NCBI GenBank assembly: GCA_937139365.1
Contig: CAKZPT010000079.1
Span: 1-64,000, forward strand
Origin: an uncultured bacterium
GTDB taxonomy: Bacteria > Verrucomicrobiota > Kiritimatiellia > PWTM01
Direction: 5' to 3'
DNA: 64,000 bases
Shown here: positions 29,750 to 40,240 of the stretch, in pieces
Layout: each line of letters begins with the position of its first letter
Numbering within the stretch: the stretch's first letter is position 1
Position numbers and translations under genes: made by a program
The notes under the pieces: model-generated
Database searches by the model: none
Seen by the model: only the letters and a program-made list of their open reading frames with translations
Told to the model about the DNA's origin: nothing

Positions 29750-30985
29750 TCACCCGAACTCGTCGTAGGCGATCATGTCCTTTTCGACGCCGAGGTCGAA
29801 CAGCATCCGGTTGACCGCCGCGATCATCATCGGCGGGCCGCAAAGATAGTACTCGATCTCCGTCGGGTCGGGGTGGTCCTTCAGATAAAGATCGTAGACG
29901 ACCTTGTGGATGAACCCGGTCGGCCCGTCCCAGCGGTCCTCCGGCAGCGGCTCGCTCAGTGCGACCGTGTAGCGGAAGTTGGGAAACTGCGCGGCGATCG
30001 CGCGGAAATCCTCGTCGTAGAACATCTCGCGGCGGGACCGGGCGCCGTACCAGAAGCTGACCTTCCGCGCGGTACGGCGGGTCAGGAACAGGTCGAAGAT
30101 GTGGCTGCGCATCGGCGCCATGCCCGCGCCGCCGCCGATGTAGAGCATCTCCCGCTCCGTCTCCTTCGCGAAGAACTCCCCGTAGGGACCGCTGAGCATG
30201 ACCTTGTCACCGGGTTTGAGGCTGAACATGTACGTCGAGGCCAGGCCAGGCTGAACGCCGGGCATCCCAGGGGGCGGGGTCGCGATCCGGACGTTCAGCA
30301 TGACGATCCCGGACTCGGCGGGGTGGTTGGCCATCGAATAGGCGCGGAAAATCGGCTCCGGATTGGTCGCCGTAAGAGCCCAGAGGCCGTACTTGTCCCA
30401 CGCGTCGCGGAAGCGCTCGTCAATGTCGAACGATCGGAACGAGAGGTCGCGGTAGGGGGGGATGTCGATCTGGATGTAGCCGCCGGCCCGGAAGTTCAGT
30501 GTCATGCCCGGTGGCAGATCGAGGACCAGCTCCTTGATGAACGTGGCGACGTTCCGGTTGGAGCGGACGGTCGCCTCGAACTTCCGGATCTCGAGGACCT
30601 CGGCCGGCACCCGGATGCGCAGGTCGCGTTTGACCCTCAACTGGCAGGCGAGCCGCCACCCCTCGCGGGCCATCGCGCGCGAGATGTGGCCGGCCTCGGT
30701 CGGCAGCAGCTCACCCCCGCCCTCGGTGACGATGCACTTGCACATCGCGCAGGTGCCGCCGCCGCCGCAGGCGGAGGGAAGGAAAATCTTCTGCGCGGCC
30801 AGCGCGGACAGCAGCGTCGGCCCGGAGTCCACCGTCAGACGCTTCTGGCCGTCGTTGACGTCAATCGTCACCGGCCCCGAGGGCACCAGACGGCGCGAGG
30901 CGGCGTTGAGTCCGGCGACGAACAAGAGAATGAGGCCGGTGAACACGGCCGCGCTGACGGCCATCAGCAGAATCAATTCGCCCAT
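29750..30985 (-). CDS. nqrF: Na+-translocating NADH:quinone reductase subunit F
   Basis: [15 protein letters not shown] 2Fe-2[25 protein letters not shown]. Confidence 0.96.
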   Translation of the reverse strand: MGELILLMAVSAAVFTGLILLFVAGLNAASRRLVPSGPVTIDVNDGQKRLTVDSGPTLLSALAAQKIFLPSACGGGGTCAMCKCIVTEGGGELLPTEAGHISRAMAREGWRLACQLRVKRDLRIRVPAEVLEIRKFEATVRSNRNVATFIKELVLDLPPGMTLNFRAGGYIQIDIPPYRDLSFRSFDIDERFRDAWDKYGLWALTATNPEPIFRAYSMANHPAESGIVMLNVRIATPPPGMPGVQPGLASTYMFSLKPGDKVMLSGPYGEFFAKETEREMLYIGGGAGMAPMRSHIFDLFLTRRTARKVSFWYGARSRREMFYDEDFRAIAAQFPNFRYTVALSEPLPEDRWDGPTGFIHKVVYDLYLKDHPDPTEIEYYLCGPPMMIAAVNRMLFDLGVEKDMIAYDEFG

Positions 30986-30997
30986 CGCCGTTCCGCC

Positions 30998-31612
30998 CTA
31001 GAGCTGGATGCCCGAGAAGATCATAAACGTCATCGCCATCAGGCCGGTCATGATCATGGTGATGCCGAGGCCGCGCAGCCCCGGCGGCACGTTCGAGTAC
31101 CGGAGCTTGCGCCGGATCGCCCCCATCGCGACGATCGCCAGCGCCCACCCCGCCCCCGACGCCACGCCGAACACCGCGGCCTGCGCCGCGCCGTAGTTGC
31201 GCTCGACCATGAACAGCGACCCGCCGAGGATCGCGCAGTTCACCGTGATCAGCGGCAGGAAAATCCCCAGCGACTGATAAAGCCTCGGAAAGAACCGGTC
31301 CAGCGTCATCTCCACCAACTGGACCATCGAGGCGATCGTCGCGATGAAGACGATGAACGTCAGGAAGGACAAGTCCAGCGCCGCCAAGGCCGGCACGCCC
31401 GTCCAGGCCAGAGCCCCCGGCGCCAGAAAGACGCGGCGCAGCGCCCAGTTGACCGGCACGGTAATGGACTGGACGAAGATCACGGCCACCCCCAGCCCGA
31501 TCGCGGTCTCCATCCGCTTCGAGATCGCCAGAAACGAGCACATCCCGAGGAAGGAGGAGAGCAGGATGTTTTCGATGAAGATGGACTTGATCGCGAGGCT
31601 GAGCAGCTCCAT
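30998..31612 (-). CDS. nqrE: Na+-NQR subunit E
   Basis: [33 protein letters not shown]. Confidence 0.96.
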   Translation of the reverse strand: MELLSLAIKSIFIENILLSSFLGMCSFLAISKRMETAIGLGVAVIFVQSITVPVNWALRRVFLAPGALAWTGVPALAALDLSFLTFIVFIATIASMVQLVEMTLDRFFPRLYQSLGIFLPLITVNCAILGGSLFMVERNYGAAQAAVFGVASGAGWALAIVAMGAIRRKLRYSNVPPGLRGLGITMIMTGLMAMTFMIFSGIQL

Positions 31613-31625
31613 GGCTCGGGTCTCC

Positions 31626-32252
31626 TCAGGCCGTCTCGTAATGGCGGATCAACGTCCGCTGGGCCCAGATCAGGAGCCCCAGCACGATGAACGCGCCGGG
31701 CGCCAGCAACAGAAGCCCGTTGTTGACGTAGCCGTGCCGGTAGAGCGCCGCCGGAACGACGGCGTGGCCGAACAGCCGACCCGACCCCAGAAGCTCCCGC
31801 ACCGTCGCGACGGCCACCAGCACAGCGCCGTACCCTAGGCCGTTGCCGAGCCCGTCGAGGACCGATGGGATCGGCGGGTTTTTCAGCGCGAACGCCTCCA
31901 GCCGCCCCATCACGATGCAGTTGGTGATGATCAGCCCCACGAACACGCTGAGCTGGCGGCTGATGTCGAACAGGTACGCCCGTAGAAACTGGTCGGCGAG
32001 GATGACCAGGGTCGAGACCACGACCATCTCGACGATCATCCGAATGCGGGAGGGCACCGAGTTGCGGATCAGCGAGATCACCAGGTTCGAGCCGGTCGTC
32101 ACCACGGTCAGCGCCAGCGCCATCACGACCGCGGTCTCGAGCTTCACCGTCACCGCCAGCGCCGAACAGATGCCGAGGATCTGGATCGTGATTGGGTTGG
32201 ATTCGGACAGCGGATCTTTGAGGGGTTTCCAGAACGTGGCCATGGCCCTCAT
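31626..32252 (-). CDS. nqrD: Na+-NQR subunit D
   Basis: [22 protein letters not shown]...[17 protein letters not shown]. Confidence 0.95.
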   Translation of the reverse strand: MRAMATFWKPLKDPLSESNPITIQILGICSALAVTVKLETAVVMALALTVVTTGSNLVISLIRNSVPSRIRMIVEMVVVSTLVILADQFLRAYLFDISRQLSVFVGLIITNCIVMGRLEAFALKNPPIPSVLDGLGNGLGYGAVLVAVATVRELLGSGRLFGHAVVPAALYRHGYVNNGLLLLAPGAFIVLGLLIWAQRTLIRHYETA

Positions 32253-32959
32253 CCCCCCTTGCCCATCGCCCGAAGGTACGGCGCATAGGCCTCGAGCGAA
32301 CGGTTCAGAAACGACATCACCCCGCGGCCGGTCAGCGTCGCTCCGCTGATGCCGTCCACCACCACCCGCGACGCGTCGTCGGCCGCCCCAGGCGACGCGG
32401 CGCCCTTCGCGATGACGATCGGCCGGAGATGGTCGCCGTCGCGGATGCGTCGGCCCCGGAACTGCTCCTGAAACCACGGCTGCTCGATCTCGCCGCCCAG
32501 CCCCGGCGTCTCGCCGTGCCGGTAGAACGTTAACCCGACGATCTCCGAGAGCGTCGCGTCCAGCGCCAGGTAGCCGTAGATCGTGGACCAGAGCCCTTTG
32601 CCCGAGACCGGGAACGCATGGCGGGCGGGTCGTCCGTCCTCGATCCACTGGAACACCGGCAACGCCGGCGAGCCGGCCGCGGGCGCGGAGGTCGTGACCG
32701 TGCCAGCGGCCGGGTCGAACCAGACCTCCCGGACGCTGTGCGCATACAGGGCGTTTACCTGCGCCGCGGGCAGACGCCGGCCGCGTCCGTCCGTTACGGC
32801 CGCCCCCAACGCCTTCAAGACGTTGAACCGCCGGTCCAGTTCGGACATCCGCTCCTGGCGGGCTCGGAGGCCGGCGCTGGCGCCGGCCAGCAGGGCGCTG
32901 GCCGCCAGGCAGACCGCGCCGGCATACGCCAGCACATACCCCTCGCCCGACCTAGGCAC
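32249..32959 (-). CDS. nqrC: Na+-NQR subunit C
   Basis: [13 protein letters not shown]...[13 protein letters not shown] (FMN-Thr SGATLT motif); GTG start inferred. Confidence 0.93.
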   Translation of the reverse strand: MPRSGEGYVLAYAGAVCLAASALLAGASAGLRARQERMSELDRRFNVLKALGAAVTDGRGRRLPAAQVNALYAHSVREVWFDPAAGTVTTSAPAAGSPALPVFQWIEDGRPARHAFPVSGKGLWSTIYGYLALDATLSEIVGLTFYRHGETPGLGGEIEQPWFQEQFRGRRIRDGDHLRPIVIAKGAASPGAADDASRVVVDGISGATLTGRGVMSFLNRSLEAYAPYLRAMGKGG

Positions 32960-34160
32960 GGCGCCCCCTCTCCAGGTAACGCGCTCGGTTCGCGACATGC
33001 GCGCGCAGGACCGCGTAGTCGATCAGCGGGGCCATCGCATTCATGAAAAGGATCGCCAGCATGTTCCCCGCCGTATAGGCAGGGTTGAAGAGGCGCACCA
33101 CCACCGTCAGCGCCCCGATCAGGAACCCGTAGATCCACTTGCCCTCGTTCGTCGCTGCGGCGGACACCGGATCAGTGGCCATGAACACTATGCCGAACAG
33201 CGCGCCTCCCATCACCATCTCGTACCAGAACGGCAGCGCGAGGATGGGATAGGCCTGCAGGGTTCCGGCGGGCAGGAGGTTGATCGACCCCGCGGTCAGC
33301 GCCAGCCCCAGCAGGCCGCCGACGATGATCCGCCACGAGCCGACGCCGGTGACGAGCAGCACCGCCATGCCGAGCAGCACCGCCACCGCCGACGTCTCCC
33401 CGAGACTGCCCGGTTCCAGCCCCAACGTCATCGACCGCAGCGTGTGCCCCGCTTCGGCGAGGTGGGCGACGATGTCCACCCCCGCCGGCGCGCTCTTGGC
33501 CACCGCCAAGGCCGTCGCCCCGCTGACCCCCTCGGCCAGCCCATGCCCGGCCGGGGCCGCGATCCATACGGCGTCGCCGGACATCTGTGCCGGATAGGCA
33601 AAATAGAGGAAGGCCCGCGAGGCCAGCGCCGGGTTGAGGACGTTGAACCCGACCCCGCCGAAAATCTCCTTCGCAACGACCACCCCGAACGTGATGCCCG
33701 CGGCCACCTGCCACAAGGGAATCGTCGGCGGCAGCGTCAGCGGAAAGAGGATCCCCGTAATCAGGAAGCCCTCGTTGATCTCGTGCTTCCGCACGGCGGC
33801 GAACAGCACCTCCCAGAAGCCGCCGACCGCGTAGGAGGTCACGATGATCGGCACCACCAGCCGGGCACCTCGCAGCAGGTGCGCCCACAACGGCGCCTCC
33901 GCCATCCCCGCCGCCCGGTGGTACTGGAAACCCGCGTTGTACATGCCGAACAGGATGCACGGGATTAGCGCGTAGAAGACGGTGATCATGTACCGCTTCA
34001 TGTCCAGTGCATCCCGCACGTGCGGAGGACCGGAAGTCGTCGTCGCGGGCGTGAAGACAAAGGTCTCCAGCGCCTCGTACACCGGCCACAGCGGCCGCAA
34101 CGGCCCGCCCTCCTCGAACTTCGGGCGGAGCTTCTCGAAGCTTCGCAGCAGCGGGTGCAT
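32952..34160 (-). CDS. nqrB: Na+-NQR subunit B
   Basis: HEINEGFLITGILFPLTLPPTIPLWQ; AEGVSGATALA (FMN-Thr motif). Confidence 0.96.
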   Translation of the reverse strand: MHPLLRSFEKLRPKFEEGGPLRPLWPVYEALETFVFTPATTTSGPPHVRDALDMKRYMITVFYALIPCILFGMYNAGFQYHRAAGMAEAPLWAHLLRGARLVVPIIVTSYAVGGFWEVLFAAVRKHEINEGFLITGILFPLTLPPTIPLWQVAAGITFGVVVAKEIFGGVGFNVLNPALASRAFLYFAYPAQMSGDAVWIAAPAGHGLAEGVSGATALAVAKSAPAGVDIVAHLAEAGHTLRSMTLGLEPGSLGETSAVAVLLGMAVLLVTGVGSWRIIVGGLLGLALTAGSINLLPAGTLQAYPILALPFWYEMVMGGALFGIVFMATDPVSAAATNEGKWIYGFLIGALTVVVRLFNPAYTAGNMLAILFMNAMAPLIDYAVLRAHVANRARYLERGRRA

Positions 34161-34163
34161 GGA

Positions 34164-35558
34164 TCAGAGCCCCTCCGCCTCGGCCATCGCCAACCCTTCG
34201 CGGATGATCCCGACGAGGTCCATCTTGGAAGGACACGCGAAGGCCGCCAGCGCCACATCCTCCGGCTCCAGCTCCAGTATCCCCAGTTGAATCGCCTCCT
34301 CCCAGTCGCGCGCCAACACCGCCCGGATCAGAAAATCGAGGCGGATGCGCATCGGCAGATACCGGTCGTACAGTCCCGTGGCGACCATCGCCCGGGGCGC
34401 CCCCTGAAGGCTCGTACCCAGCGGCCACGCCCCACCTCGCCGCCACGCCGACACAAACGTCTGAGAAAAACTGAAGCGCCCATCGAGGGGATTGGCCCAG
34501 GCCAACAGGTGCCGCTCCCGGTCCTCCGGCAGCACCGTCACCGACGAGGCCCATGGCGGCAAAAAACCATCCGGCGCCACCGCCGTGCCTGACAGCGCAT
34601 CTCCAGCGACCACTCTCATCTCCCCCGCAGCCAGCCGCGCCGGTAACCAGGCGGACAAGGCCACGCCCCACGGCACCCGATAGTGACACGCCCGGCCCTC
34701 CGCCACCCCCGGCCCGCCCAGCGCAACCAGTCGCCAGCCCGGCATCGCCCCCTCCAGCAGAAACTTGCCGATCAAGGCCAGATCCGCCAGCCGAACCGTC
34801 CACACATGCTCCCCCGGCCGGATGGGATCGAGGTGATGAATATGCACCCCCGAGTTTCCCGAAGGATGCGGCCCCGAAAACCTGGCCAGCGTCACGCCCC
34901 CCGCCCCGGCGATCCGCTGCGGGAGATCCCGGCCCGAACCGGCGCACAAATACACCGGACCGGCCGTCAGACGCCGCAGCGCCGCCAATCCCGTCGCGAT
35001 CGCGTCGGTTTCCTGCGAGGCGATCAGCAGCGGATCGGCCTGAAATGGGGCTGTCGCCATCGCATTGACGAAGATGGACTTCGGCTTCGAGTCACGCCTG
35101 GGCATTCTCGAAAATGGCCGCTCGACGATCAATGAAAGCATCCCGGAGGAGCGCAGCCGGCCGAGAATCTCATCGCCAGGCATCCGCTCCAACTCCCCCG
35201 CCGTCGCCTTTGCAAAAGGCTCGACCTCATCGGCTCCGTCCGGTTCCACAACCACCCGCTGGAGGATCCTGCGCGGCCCAAAGTCGATCGAACGCACCCA
35301 GCCCGCCACCGGCGAACACAGCCGGAAGTCAGGGTCACGCTTGTCGTACACCAGCGGCGTTCCCCGCCGGATCCGGTCGCCTACCGCCACCATCGGGCGC
35401 GGCTTCATGCCCCTCACCCAGAGCGGCTGAACCGCAACCGGACCCGAAACGGGCTCCGCCGCGACGGAGGCTTCGGGCGCGCCAGACAACGGCACGTCGC
35501 GTCCGCGACGGATCACGAACAGGGGCTCACTGCCCGAAATCTTGCGCTGTGCTCCCAT
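34164..35558 (-). CDS. nqrA: Na+-NQR subunit A
   Basis: Start of nqrA-F order; GMKPRPMVAVGDRIRRGTPL, HHLDPIRPGEHVWTV. Confidence 0.92.
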   Translation of the reverse strand: MGAQRKISGSEPLFVIRRGRDVPLSGAPEASVAAEPVSGPVAVQPLWVRGMKPRPMVAVGDRIRRGTPLVYDKRDPDFRLCSPVAGWVRSIDFGPRRILQRVVVEPDGADEVEPFAKATAGELERMPGDEILGRLRSSGMLSLIVERPFSRMPRRDSKPKSIFVNAMATAPFQADPLLIASQETDAIATGLAALRRLTAGPVYLCAGSGRDLPQRIAGAGGVTLARFSGPHPSGNSGVHIHHLDPIRPGEHVWTVRLADLALIGKFLLEGAMPGWRLVALGGPGVAEGRACHYRVPWGVALSAWLPARLAAGEMRVVAGDALSGTAVAPDGFLPPWASSVTVLPEDRERHLLAWANPLDGRFSFSQTFVSAWRRGGAWPLGTSLQGAPRAMVATGLYDRYLPMRIRLDFLIRAVLARDWEEAIQLGILELEPEDVALAAFACPSKMDLVGIIREGLAMAEAEGL

Positions 35559-35971
35559 GAACCGAAGACGCGACAATATATCCACGCGGTTCGGCCCGTC
35601 AACGTATGCAGGTGGCAAGAGATGCCACGCAGTGACGCGAATAACCGCGCATCGTCACAAAAAACCGCCTCGGCAGATCTGTTTCGTGGGCCGTGCAACT
35701 GAGGTCCGTCTCCGTCGAGTGGCCGGAATGATAGGTTGCAGATGCGGCACGGACGTCACAAATTCGGGGCAGCCATCGTTCATGAATTGGCGACCATTTA
35801 AGATTCCGGTTCTCCGAAAGATGGGGCCGGCTGGAGGCGGCTGGGCCCCCGGCACAATTGACAAACAGGGTCGAATGCATGCGGCCATTCGACGTGCCAT
35901 GAGCACTCCGAACAAGCCGGCCCAGTTTCAGGATCTGGGCAAACCCTACGAGTGCTGCGATCGCAGCGCTC

Positions 35972-38100
35972 ATGGCGCTCCACGGGGCGGCGGCCAATCC
36001 GATCCAGCTCCCATCGCCCGACGACCACCGCCTGTCCCTCGTCCCGCTCCTGCTGCTAGCGCCGGGCGACGAGATTTGCGCGACCGGGGCGGTTGCCAAT
36101 CTTGGCGTCGCCCCTATCGAGGCGCTGACTGAATGGGAGATTCGCTACGATCCCTTGTTGGACGCCTTTCCTCTCCCCCTTCTCGGTCCGGATCTCGCAT
36201 ACGGCCGGCCGAGTTGGACGGAAATCGACGGACAACTTGCTGAGAGCAATTCGTTGACCGATGGCCGTGCGTACACGACGCGCGAGCCGTCGCTCCGTCG
36301 CGAGGGATATCGCGAAAGCCGTTCAAACGGTGAATCTATAGGAAAGTGGTCCCCATCGTCCGCATCGAATATCTGGCCGGCGACGCGAACTGGATCTGGC
36401 GCAGGGACGTCCAAGCGTCCGAGGACGGCCGACAATGGACAGAGCTGATGCGAGATTTCGACGCCCACAAAAAGTGGGGACGTGTAGCGCTGCCGATTTT
36501 CGGACCGGTGTCGGATCGCTATGTCCAGTGGCGTGTGCACCGCGGTGGCAGCCCCATGGACGTCGTGCGTTGTCCGGCGGAAATGCGGGTGTACGTGGCC
36601 TCGCCGCCGGCCCCACCGCCCTGGAAAGAGGCGCCCGTCGAACAGGGCTTGGTTCGTGTTCGGGCAAAACCGCCTGGCGAGCCGAGCCGGGCCTGTGGCG
36701 AATGGCCGTGCGGATGCGTTCCGGCGGTCGCGGATGCTGCCCGGACATGGGTGATGGTGGCCGGAGACCCGCCGTCCACGATGGCCGAGGCGTCGCGGTT
36801 TGGCATCAACGGCTCCAACACCAAGATGGCGCCCCTTTTGCGTCGACCCGGGATTCGATGGGTCAGGTTTGAAAACCTAAAGTGGCCGATGGTGTCTCCG
36901 GGGTCGGCCGAGTTCCGCTTCGACGGATCCGTCGGTCCCCGTGGCGCGTCCACCATGACGCCATTCTGCAATGCTACCGGGAGGCCGGTCTCGACGTGCT
37001 GCCGTTTTTGTTCATGACCGCTCCCCACGCCAGCTCGCCCCCCGCCGACATCACGAACCGGCAGCGCCGGATGTTTTACCTGCCCAGCGACGACTCGGAG
37101 TTTGCGGAATACGCGTTCCAGACGGCGGCGCGATACGGGACGCGGCCACACCCGGTGGGGGCGCTGCGGACACCGGACGGGCAGTCCGGCCTCGGATGGC
37201 TGACCGTTTACGAAATCTGGAACGAACCGAACCTGTCAGATCCGCGATGAGGAGCATGGGCGGTTCGTTGGACCGGTATCTGCTGTTGCCTCGCGCGGCG
37301 GCGGAGGCCGTTCGCCGCGCCGATCCCGCCGCGAAAATCGCCAATGGCGGGTTTGCGGGCGTGGACGTGGACACCGTCGACCCCCTCCGCGTTTTCCTAT
37401 CCCGACGGGCGCCGTCCGCTCGATTTCATCGACATCCTGAACGTCGGTTGTTACACCGGACGCGAGGCTCCGGAGACCGCCCTTGAGGATTTCAACGCCG
37501 GCGGCGCCGGCGAGCTGCCCCCGCCGAAACAATTCCGCCGTCTCGCGAGGTGGCGCGATCGGAACAAGCCAGGGATGCCCATCTGGCTGACGGAAACAGG
37601 GTACGGCTCGGCCGGCCCCTTCGGAACCGACGAGCGCACCCAAGCGGCCCGCCTCCCGCGGATGGTCATGCTCGCGCTGGCTAACGGAACGGACAAGGTG
37701 TTCGTGTACCGCGAGAGCTGATCCACGCCCGCCAAGCACGCTGCCTCGGCATTGGTCCGCAACGACGGCACGATCAAACTGTCCTTTCTGAGCTACGCAA
37801 CGCTGGTGCGCAGGATGGACGGAGTACGCGGAGATGCGGTGCCGCTATCCGTCGGCGACTCCAATGTGGTGGCGCTGGTCTGGGAGTCCAGGACCGCCGC
37901 GCCGCCGATCACGGCCTGGACCATCGAGGACCATCCAAGACGCCTGGAACTCGACCTCGGCGAGGCGGCCGTCTGCGATGCGTTCGGGTGGTGCATGACG
38001 GTCGCCTGTGCGACGGGGATCGAACTGTCGATCTTTCCTCTCTACATCCGGCCGAACGTGCGGACCGATGGGATGGTCCGGGCTATGGCGCGCGCCTTGG
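35972..38100 (+). pseudogene. Degenerate secreted glycoside hydrolase-like protein (TIM-barrel, ...VYEIWNEPN...WLTETGYGS)
   Basis: Consecutive fragments in different frames (35972..36448, 36346..37017, 36882..37250, ~37246.., 37344..37721, 37752..); in-frame TGA at 37719. Confidence 0.7.
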
Positions 38101-38761
38101 AGGACCGGCGGCGGAACGAAATGGCGGACGCGGAGCTTGGACGCCGGAGAGGATGGGTGTTCAATTTTGGTCCGGAAACCCATCGCATGTTTCGGTGGAT
38201 CGGCGTCGAACGCGAGGTCGTCAGCGTGCCCGCGGCCACGGTGTTCGAGGACGGCCGCGGATACGGTTGGTTTGGTCGGCGTGACCGCCGCGTCCGACGG
38301 CCGGAGGCCGTGGGCCAGGGACCCCATGGAACGGACTCTCACGTCCGCATCGCTCCCAAGGGGCGGTTTCGCGTCCTCACGGGCCCCTGGCGATTCATGT
38401 TGAGGGTTTCTGCTGAACCAGCAGGGACCACGGGCATGACGGCCGTTTCCGATGCCAAGGAATGGTCCGTTCCCTTCAGCGCCAGCATCCGGCCATCTCG
38501 ACCTCGTGTTCGCCGGATGGTCCGCGCTGCATTGGTTGTCGCTGCTCGAAAAACCATCGCCTTGAGTAAGTGCCACAACGACACTTCTTGGCTGTAGAGT
38601 CACTGCGCCAGAGTGCCATTATGGCTTGCTCTTGGTGACAGTCAAATTGTTCTTAATTCACCATCAATAATTTATCCATGTATACATGCGTGGCATGTCT
38701 GTTGCTGTCCAGCTTGATGGATCGCATAAGGCGAACCAGAGAGAACGCGGAGGTGATCAGG

Positions 38762-39187
38762 ATGATGCTGAACAGTGCATGGTGGGATCCGATGGCGGAA
38801 CTGGCGAGGTTCCAGCGGGAGATGAATCGGCTGATGGATGCCTTTTGCCAGTCCAGCGACCTGTTCCCGCGCGTCAATGCGTGGGCGGACGATAACACGG
38901 TGGTGGTTCGCGCCGAAGTGCCTGGGGTGGACCCGGCCTCGCTGAAGGTCTCGGTGGCCAGCGATGTCTTGACTCTGGAGGGGGAGCGGTCGGAGGCGAC
39001 TCCGCCGAACCTTCGGGAAGCGCATCGTCAGGAGCGGGCTGCCAGGACCTTCTCTCGGTCTCTTCGTCTCCCCTGGGAGGTCGAGGAAGGTCAGGTGAAG
39101 GCCGTGCAGAAGAACGGCGTGCTGACGGTCACCCTGCCGCGGCGGGAATCGACGAAGCCCCGGCCGATCGCGGTGACCGCAGAGTGA
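38762..39187 (+). CDS. Hsp20/alpha-crystallin family protein (copy 1)
   Basis: VRAEVPGVDPASLKVSVASDVLTLEGERS...NGVLTVTLPR. Confidence 0.93.
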   Translation: MMLNSAWWDPMAELARFQREMNRLMDAFCQSSDLFPRVNAWADDNTVVVRAEVPGVDPASLKVSVASDVLTLEGERSEATPPNLREAHRQERAARTFSRSLRLPWEVEEGQVKAVQKNGVLTVTLPRRESTKPRPIAVTAE

Positions 39188-39203
39188 GTTTGGAGGTGAC
39201 ACC

Positions 39204-39602
39204 ATGAACAATGCGAAGGAATTGCAGGTGCAGAGGGTAGAACCCCGGCCGGTGGATGCCACGCGGAATCGCCCCGTCTGCCGTCCGGATACGGACATCT
39301 ATGAAACCGACGAAGCGATCGTGGTGGTGGCGGACCTGCCCGGGCTCGATCAGTCGAATGTGACGGTCGAATACCAGGACGATGTGCTCACGGTCCGCGG
39401 TCACGCGCCGGCGCCGCCCGCCGTCCAGGGCGAACCGCTGTTCCGCGAGTTCGTGGATCGCGATTTCGAGCGCTCGTTTTCGATCAGCGCCGCCATCGAC
39501 CGTGACCGGATCAGCGCGCGGATGAAGCACGGGGTCCTGACGGTGACCCTGCCGTTCGCGCCGGAAGTCCGGCCGAAGCAGATCGCTGTGACGTCGGATT
39601 GA
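39204..39602 (+). CDS. Hsp20/alpha-crystallin family protein (copy 2)
   Basis: VVADLPGLDQSNVTVEYQDDVLTVRG...HGVLTVTLPF. Confidence 0.92.
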   Translation: MNNAKELQVQRVEPRPVDATRNRPVCRPDTDIYETDEAIVVVADLPGLDQSNVTVEYQDDVLTVRGHAPAPPAVQGEPLFREFVDRDFERSFSISAAIDRDRISARMKHGVLTVTLPFAPEVRPKQIAVTSD

Positions 39603-39621
39603 TGTAGAAAGGAGGAAAACG

Positions 39622-40128
39622 ATGAGCCGCAGTCTGATTCCGTGGCGCCGACGCGCGCCCGCGCCGGCGCGGGTCGAGGACAATCCGTTCGAGGTCCTGC
39701 ACCGCGAGATGACGTCGTTGTTCGACGGTTTCTTCCGCGAGTTCGAACAGGCGTTCCGCGGTTGGCCGGGCCTCGCCCGGGGCGGCGGACCCGCGCTCGC
39801 ACCGGCGGTGGATGTCTCGGAGACGGACGACGAGGTCCACATCGCCGTGGACCTCCCCGGCCTGACCGAGAAGGACGTCGAAGTCAGCATTGACGACGAC
39901 GTGTTGGTCGTCCGCGGCGAGAAGAAGCAGGAACGAGAGGAAAAGAAGCGCAACTATCATCTCCTCGAGCGCTCCTACGGGCGTTTCGAGCGGCAAGTGG
40001 AGCTCCCGGGCGGGCTCGATCTCGACCGCGCGGGCGCCAAATTCAAAAACGGCGTGCTAACCGTGACCCTGCCAAAGCGTCCAAACGCTCAGTCCCGTCG
40101 ACGCACCATCGAAGTCCGGGAGGAATAA
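39622..40128 (+). CDS. Hsp20/alpha-crystallin family protein (copy 3)
   Basis: IAVDLPGLTEKDVEVSIDDDVLVVRGEKK...NGVLTVTLPK; strong SD AAAGGAGG. Confidence 0.95.
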   Translation: MSRSLIPWRRRAPAPARVEDNPFEVLHREMTSLFDGFFREFEQAFRGWPGLARGGGPALAPAVDVSETDDEVHIAVDLPGLTEKDVEVSIDDDVLVVRGEKKQEREEKKRNYHLLERSYGRFERQVELPGGLDLDRAGAKFKNGVLTVTLPKRPNAQSRRRTIEVREE

Positions 40129-40142
40129 TCCACTTCTGCCTG

Positions 40143-40164
40143 GCCGCGCGGCCCCCCGCGCGGC
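40143..40164. terminator. Perfect 9-bp GC hairpin between convergent genes (bidirectional terminator-like, no T-tract)
   Basis: GCCGCGCGG-CCCC-CCGCGCGGC. Confidence 0.4.
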
Positions 40165-40240
40165 TCTCGTCGTATACAGACGGGTCGGCCGGGTGCGCGA
40201 TCCCTAGTCGCTTCGGCACCCAACCGGGGACCGACGCGGC

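Noticed and set aside
33172-34947. 591-aa minus ORF rich in Gly/Ala
   Set aside because: Alternate frame over nqrB/nqrA.
38590-38640. CIRCE element before the Hsp20 cluster
   Set aside because: GAGTCACTG...AGAGTGCC does not match TTAGCACTC-N9-GAGTGCTAA.
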